From: Marsupella aquatica
Lineage: Eukaryota; Marchantiophyta
Reading direction: 5' to 3'
DNA: 64,000 nucleotides
NCBI GenBank assembly: GCA_973895155.1
Contig: OZ316895.1
Coordinates: 20,770,001-20,834,000 of the forward strand
The notes below the pieces were generated by a model, which was not told the origin of the DNA, did not search any database, and worked only from the letters and a program-made list of their open reading frames with translations. How positions within the stretch are numbered: position 1 is the stretch's first letter; every line of letters starts with the position of its first letter. The position numbers and the translations under genes were made by a program. Below are positions 59,761-64,000 of the stretch, in pieces.

Positions 59761-62475
59761 ACCAAAAAAAGTGTTAGACATTTAAGTCTCTTAGGTCTAG
59801 CGTTATGACTGTAAGCTACTTAGACTAACCATGTTGTTTGGTTAGCCATGTTGAGTCATATATACACAAGTGTTTGCTTGTGAGGAGGAACTCAGGCTTA
59901 TTGTTCGGAGCCACTTGAAAGATAGGAGAGATTATGTTGTGGAGGCTCAGTATGGCCGACTGGCCTAGAGTGTTGCTTTTGTGCATTCACGTGGACGTAG
60001 CCTCATTGGAGGTTAACCATGTATCTATTTGTGTCAACTACTTGTTTATTAGAGTGTCCCATGTGCATGCCATTGCAAGTTACATCTTTGCTCACGAAGA
60101 AGAAGAAGAAGAATAGAAAGGTTCCCAGGTCTAGTTGCCACATCTTGGAACTAAATTTCATTTTTTTGGGTTGTAGTGGGATCAAATATGACTTTTATTA
60201 GGGCTATACCTGAGCTTAGGGTGCTGACATTGCTGTGTTTTCCCTCTTTGCCTTGGTTATGCACTCTCTTTGTGTTTTTTGCCCTTTGCTGTGCTCTCGT
60301 TCTTTTGGCTTCTTGTTTGTGGGCTCTCTCATGTTTTTGCCCTTGGCTGTGCTCTTGGTGGTGCTGTCATTTTGGTTGTTGTATTGAGACTACTAGTTTG
60401 TAATAGAGATTTAAATTGAAATTTTGAAATGTTTGAATGAGCTGGTGAGATCAGTGTTCGTACTTGCGGGGGGCGGGGGGGTCACTATATGGAGGGACCA
60501 TACATCAAGTGCAAAGGTTTGGGTCATTTATGACCCCCTAAGTCACATCATATATAAAGTGGTACAACACCTATCATGTGATTACATGTATGCATTTTGC
60601 AATTAAAGAACCTTATATTTCCATTGTCAACTAGCTTAATAAGTCTTTTGTCAAAACCATTTAAATGACCCTATACTTCATCGCACGTGATATGCCACTT
60701 CCATGGAAGTGACACCCCCCCCCCCGCCCGGAGTGTTCATACTTGGGGAAGGTATAGCCCGTGCATATACGAGTGCATATCCTAAAAACAGACAGTTGCA
60801 CACTCAAGTGGACTGGCCTCTGTGTTGCAATACTTGGTTTTTCAGCCTTAGCTGTGCTTATGAGCTGGTGAGACAAATGTTCATACATTGGAAGCTATTG
60901 TAGTGGTATTTGAGACTAGTCTTTGTAGAGAGTCTTTGTAGAGACCGTTTTCTCACAGAGGGTGTTGTGCTCTTGATGTATTGGAAAGGAATCTCAGCTT
61001 CTGCTTATTTTCTGGCACTCAGCTGTTGGGACTGCTGGTATTTTTGTGAGTTTGGAAGGGAAGGGAGTCAGGTAGGGTTGTGAGTTTATAGGGGGGTACT
61101 TTGCTTGGAAAGCTATTCAGTTCTCTCAACAATTCAGGGTTCAATTCCCTAACAGAGTTTTGAGGAAGAGAATGGCACACCTGTTGCATTTGCATTATTT
61201 ATTTGATTTTGAAAGTTTCCACTGTCTCAGAGAAAATTTCCACCATTGCTCAGAAATGTTTTTTGGGCTTGTTGTCTCAGAAAATTACCCCCATAGCAAG
61301 GTACCTGGTTTTTTTTTTAAGTTTGAAAAGTGGTGTCATTTGCCATGTGCAGGGCCCAATTGTTGCATTTTTGGGTGCTCAGAAACATTTCCGGCTCGGA
61401 TTGGGGTTAAATGCAACTTGCATTTTCTCAAAGGGGGGGGGGGGGGTGGGGGGGCATAAATGGGAAGTAATGGTTGTTTTGTTAAAGGGGTTTGAAATAA
61501 TTTATAGAGTACTTGTTTTAATCAATGTCTTACTCTAAGAGCACACTAACACTCTAAAATATATTAAAATAAAACAGGAAAAAGTATACTATGGTTTGCC
61601 ATATACCCGGCCATATAGCAATGTCAGGATTTGTTTCCGTTAAATTCAACCTTTATGTTCCTTGGACAAGACAAATCAATTCTTTCCACCCAGGCATTGG
61701 AAAGGAAAGGAGAACATGTTAGAGGCCTCAAAAGTAGAGTACAGTAGTAGTGAGGTTGTTAGTTTCTGATGTCAGATCCATGAGAAAAAGCAAATGGGCT
61801 CCCCTCTTTTGTTTCTTTCCCTTTATTGGGTTGCTTTGCCTTTGGGACCCTGTCTCCCGGTTTGGTGTTTGTGCTTTTTGGCACTTTGATATATATATAT
61901 ATATATATAAGAGTAGAGAGAAAGAACCCACTTGTCATCATTAATTTCCCTCATTGCTTGGCCCACACACCGCATCTCACATTATAAATGTAAACTACTG
62001 TATATAATTGCCATCAAGAAGCAAGTTTTCATGGTTTACAGTCTAGAGTGAAGCCTCTAGAGTGAAGCCTCTAGGCAGTGACTCTGGGTGCACAAATGAA
62101 GTTAGGGGTGCAGGTGGAAAATGATGATTGGGGTCAAGGAAAGTCTCAGAAATAGGCCAAAGGACTTGAATGTCCCCACCTCTGTATGTACATTCAAAGA
62201 ACCTGCACTTAAGCTAGTCATTCTCAAATTCTCTATCATGCTTATCTGATCAAGTGGCAAAAGATTCTGGCCAAAGTGGAATTGGCTTAATTTTGCCACT
62301 GTACAAAATGTTGACTCAAGTCAAGGAATCCAGACGGTGGAAGGGTTGGGGTTCAACACTTGACCAGTGCGGTGAGGCTTGGCTTACGGCTTAGTTTAGT
62401 CCTGCTTCAACCCTGGACCTCCTTAACTTCCCTTGTGGCAATGGGGAGCCAAGAACATAGGAGAGCCTGCCAAGT
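59761..62475. repeat. Intergenic DNA with homopolymer and dinucleotide runs
   Basis: Contains a (GAA)n tract near 60099-60113, a G-run at 60469-60481, a C-run at 60713-60725, a 20-plus G-run at about 61431-61453 and a (TA)n tract at about 61890-61908. The G-run near 60469 and the C-run near 60713 lie in partly inverted copies (GTGTTCGTACTTG and GTGTTCATACTTG). Duplicated AGAGTGAAGCCTCTAG at 62045-62075 matches the 3720-4087 array. No gene is recognised. Confidence 0.6.
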
Positions 62476-62903
62476 TTACACATCAAATTGGTGCCTCAAG
62501 ATTGAAGATGTTCAAATATGAAATAGGACTCCTGTAAGGGTTTTAACGGTAGCCATAACTCTTTACTTGTGGGCATCTAACTCCTTGCTATGGCTGTGGT
62601 TTGCAACGCCCTAGTAGGGCATCTCGATTCTCAAGGAATAAGCAGGCTTTGGTTATAGCTTCTAAGCATATCTATTTTCACGATAACCAAAGCCCATTTA
62701 CCATATTGCTTGAGAGTTGAGATGCTCTACTAGGGTGCCTCAAACCTCAGCCATAGCAGGGAGTTAGATGCCCACAAGTGAAGAGTTACGGCTGAGGTCA
62801 AATGTGTGCATTAGTCCAATTTGAGGTTTGGCATATCCAAAATTGGCACCTCCAGAGTGACAAACCTCAAAATGCTTTCAGGAGGTGCCAATTTGATGTG
62901 TAA
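62476..62903. mobile_element. Foldback MITE-like element
   Basis: The ends TTACACATCAAATTGG(T)GCC (62476) and GGAGGTGCCAATTTGATGTG (62881) are reverse complements. Inside, 62551-62656 (GGGCATCTAACTCCTTGCTA, GGCTTTGGTTAT) pairs with 62683-62793 (ATAACCAAAGCC, TAGCAGGGAGTTAGATGCCC) at roughly 80% identity around a 26-base loop. A TTTGAGGTTTGGCATATCC...TGACAAACCTCAAA stretch near 62821-62870 adds a further inverted pair. No transposase is encoded. Confidence 0.8.
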
Positions 62904-63580
62904 TAAGAGTTGGGTTTTAGTTGGTTCATCCTGGGTTTACTCTGACTGTACCTCCCATTGACCCTGTATTTTCAGACTTTCCTGATATCCATAAGGTTAA
63001 CACTTTGTTGTCAAAAGTGCTGGGTCCTTTTGAGTCCTAAAGGCAAACATTGCGGGTCCATCCCAACACCATCTTTACAATATATCTTGCATTCTGAATC
63101 TGAGAGAAATTTGGAAGATATTTTGAGTGGATGTCTTGATAACTTTGCTTTTAAATAATAATGTTTCGATTAGGTGTGATGACGTTTGCGGTAGCATAAG
63201 AATCGTTGATCCAGCCATGGCTGGCGGAGCAACTCGAATTGAAAATCCCCAATTCCCACTGCTCTGTACATTCCAACATTCGATCGACGGATGTGCCTAC
63301 GTCAACAGGTGGGTGGTGGGTCGAGAGGCGATCGGGGCGAATGATTGAGGGAGACACTGATCCGTTTGCTGACTCCATCGCCAGAAGACGTCATTCCTGC
63401 CCTTTGAGTGGTCGATTCCAATGGTCGATTCCAATTCTAGTAAATTCCAGCAACACGTGAGCTACGGTTTTGGCGAATCTCCGGGCAGGTGAGGTAGCTC
63501 AGTTCGACTCAACAAGTAACCCCTCGACACCCACTCTCATCGCCCCTGTCGCATGACAGCCAAATATTCAATATGCTGTG
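62904..63580. other. Possible 5' exon on the plus strand, weak
   Basis: From an ATG at 63218 a plus-strand frame reads MAGGATRIENPQFPLLC... for 31 codons to a GTGGGT donor-like site near 63309, in a local G/C-rich patch. I do not recognise the protein and no second exon can be assigned. The opposite strand is also open (63151-63378). Confidence 0.2.
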
Positions 63581-64000
63581 TCCTTCTCATCTCTCAATAC
63601 CTGTCAGCTTACTCACCTTCTCTCAACGTCTACCTTTGCAAGTCCGCCAGAAATTTCTATGACGGACCCAACCTCTTTCAGTGCCCGTTAGTGTTAAGAT
63701 ATGTTGCAAGACAGCAAATGTTTAGGGTTTAGGTTCATTCTGTCCCAATGCTGACCAGTGTTGGGCTTAGCTGCAAGACTCCCTATAACTTGTGGATCAT
63801 ACGCGTCCTGTCTAAATGGCTGCCATTGTCAGAATTGCATCTTACTCACCTTCTCTCAGTGTCCACCTTTACAAGTGTGTTGTTGAAGCCGTCACCGGTG
63901 CCATAAGTGGGTAAACCATTGCCCACACCAAGGATCTGAGCGCAGCAAAAGTGTCTCCGAGGTTGGTGAGGGTACACTCTAGCCCACTCTGCACACCAAA
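63581..64000 (-). other. Duplicated exon-like segments at the right edge
   Basis: Two minus-strand segments about 234 bp apart end in the same coding-like sequence and donor. The right one reads GLPTYGTGDGFNNTLVKVDT then ERR before /GTGAGTAAG near 63852. The left one reads SVIEISGGLAKVDVERR before /GTGAGTAAG near 63618. An acceptor-like CTCAG precedes the right copy. This may be the 3' part of a gene that starts beyond the window, or a duplicated fragment. TTTAGGGTTTAGG at 63721 resembles a telo-box. Confidence 0.25.

Noticed and set aside
61100-61170. tRNA-like AGGGTTCAATTCCCT segment
   Set aside because: The T-arm-like sequence is present, but no matching acceptor, D and anticodon arms could be found upstream.
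1-64000. LTR retrotransposon or DNA transposase genes
   Set aside because: No reverse transcriptase, integrase, RNase H or transposase motif was recognised in any frame. The mobile elements reported are non-coding.

Overview
The window is nuclear DNA of a land plant. The genes carry plant-type GT..AG introns and belong to plant families: a hevein-domain GH19 chitinase, a plastid FKBP with a transit peptide, a plant MAPKKK-like kinase and a PUB-type armadillo protein. Non-coding sequence is A/T-rich and full of minisatellites. A WASH-complex subunit, not expected in flowering plants, and several intron-poor genes make a non-seed plant (bryophyte or similar) my best guess. That placement is inference. 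There is no bacterial, organellar or viral coding sequence and no CRISPR array.

Layout. 1-6.2 kb: repeats and unrecognised sequence. 6.3-8.3 kb: GH19 chitinase (minus). 8.3-18.3 kb: intergenic DNA with degenerate repeats. 18.5-19.5 kb: FKBP17-2-like plastid immunophilin (minus), with minisatellites on both sides. 22.06-23.28 kb: a four-exon TMEM258/OST5-type oligosaccharyltransferase subunit (minus), with a tandem repeat just upstream. 24-29 kb: repeats and a foldback element ending beside a possible small gene (29.1-29.6 kb). 31.0-32.0 kb: armadillo-only protein (plus). 35.4-36.6 kb: a MAPKKK-like protein lacking the DFG aspartate (plus). 37.0-37.5 kb: a possible small three-exon gene (minus), head-to-head with possible ORFs on the plus strand. 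42.27-44.36 kb: a seven-exon WASHC3/CCDC53 homologue (minus). 44.7-49 kb: repeats. 51.05-54.16 kb: a ten-exon mitochondrial-carrier-family gene (minus). 55.5-64 kb: repeats, homopolymer runs, a long foldback element and possible exons at the right edge.

The genes do not form a pathway. Each looks like an independent nuclear gene in repeat-rich DNA: cell-wall or defence (chitinase), plastid protein folding (FKBP), ER N-glycosylation (TMEM258), endosomal actin (WASHC3), organelle metabolite transport (carrier) and signalling (kinase, ARM protein). The split genes were assembled by hand from splice sites, reading phase and family motifs. All phases close exactly for TMEM258 (78 aa), WASHC3 (204 aa), the carrier (431 aa from the chosen start) and the chitinase (303 aa).
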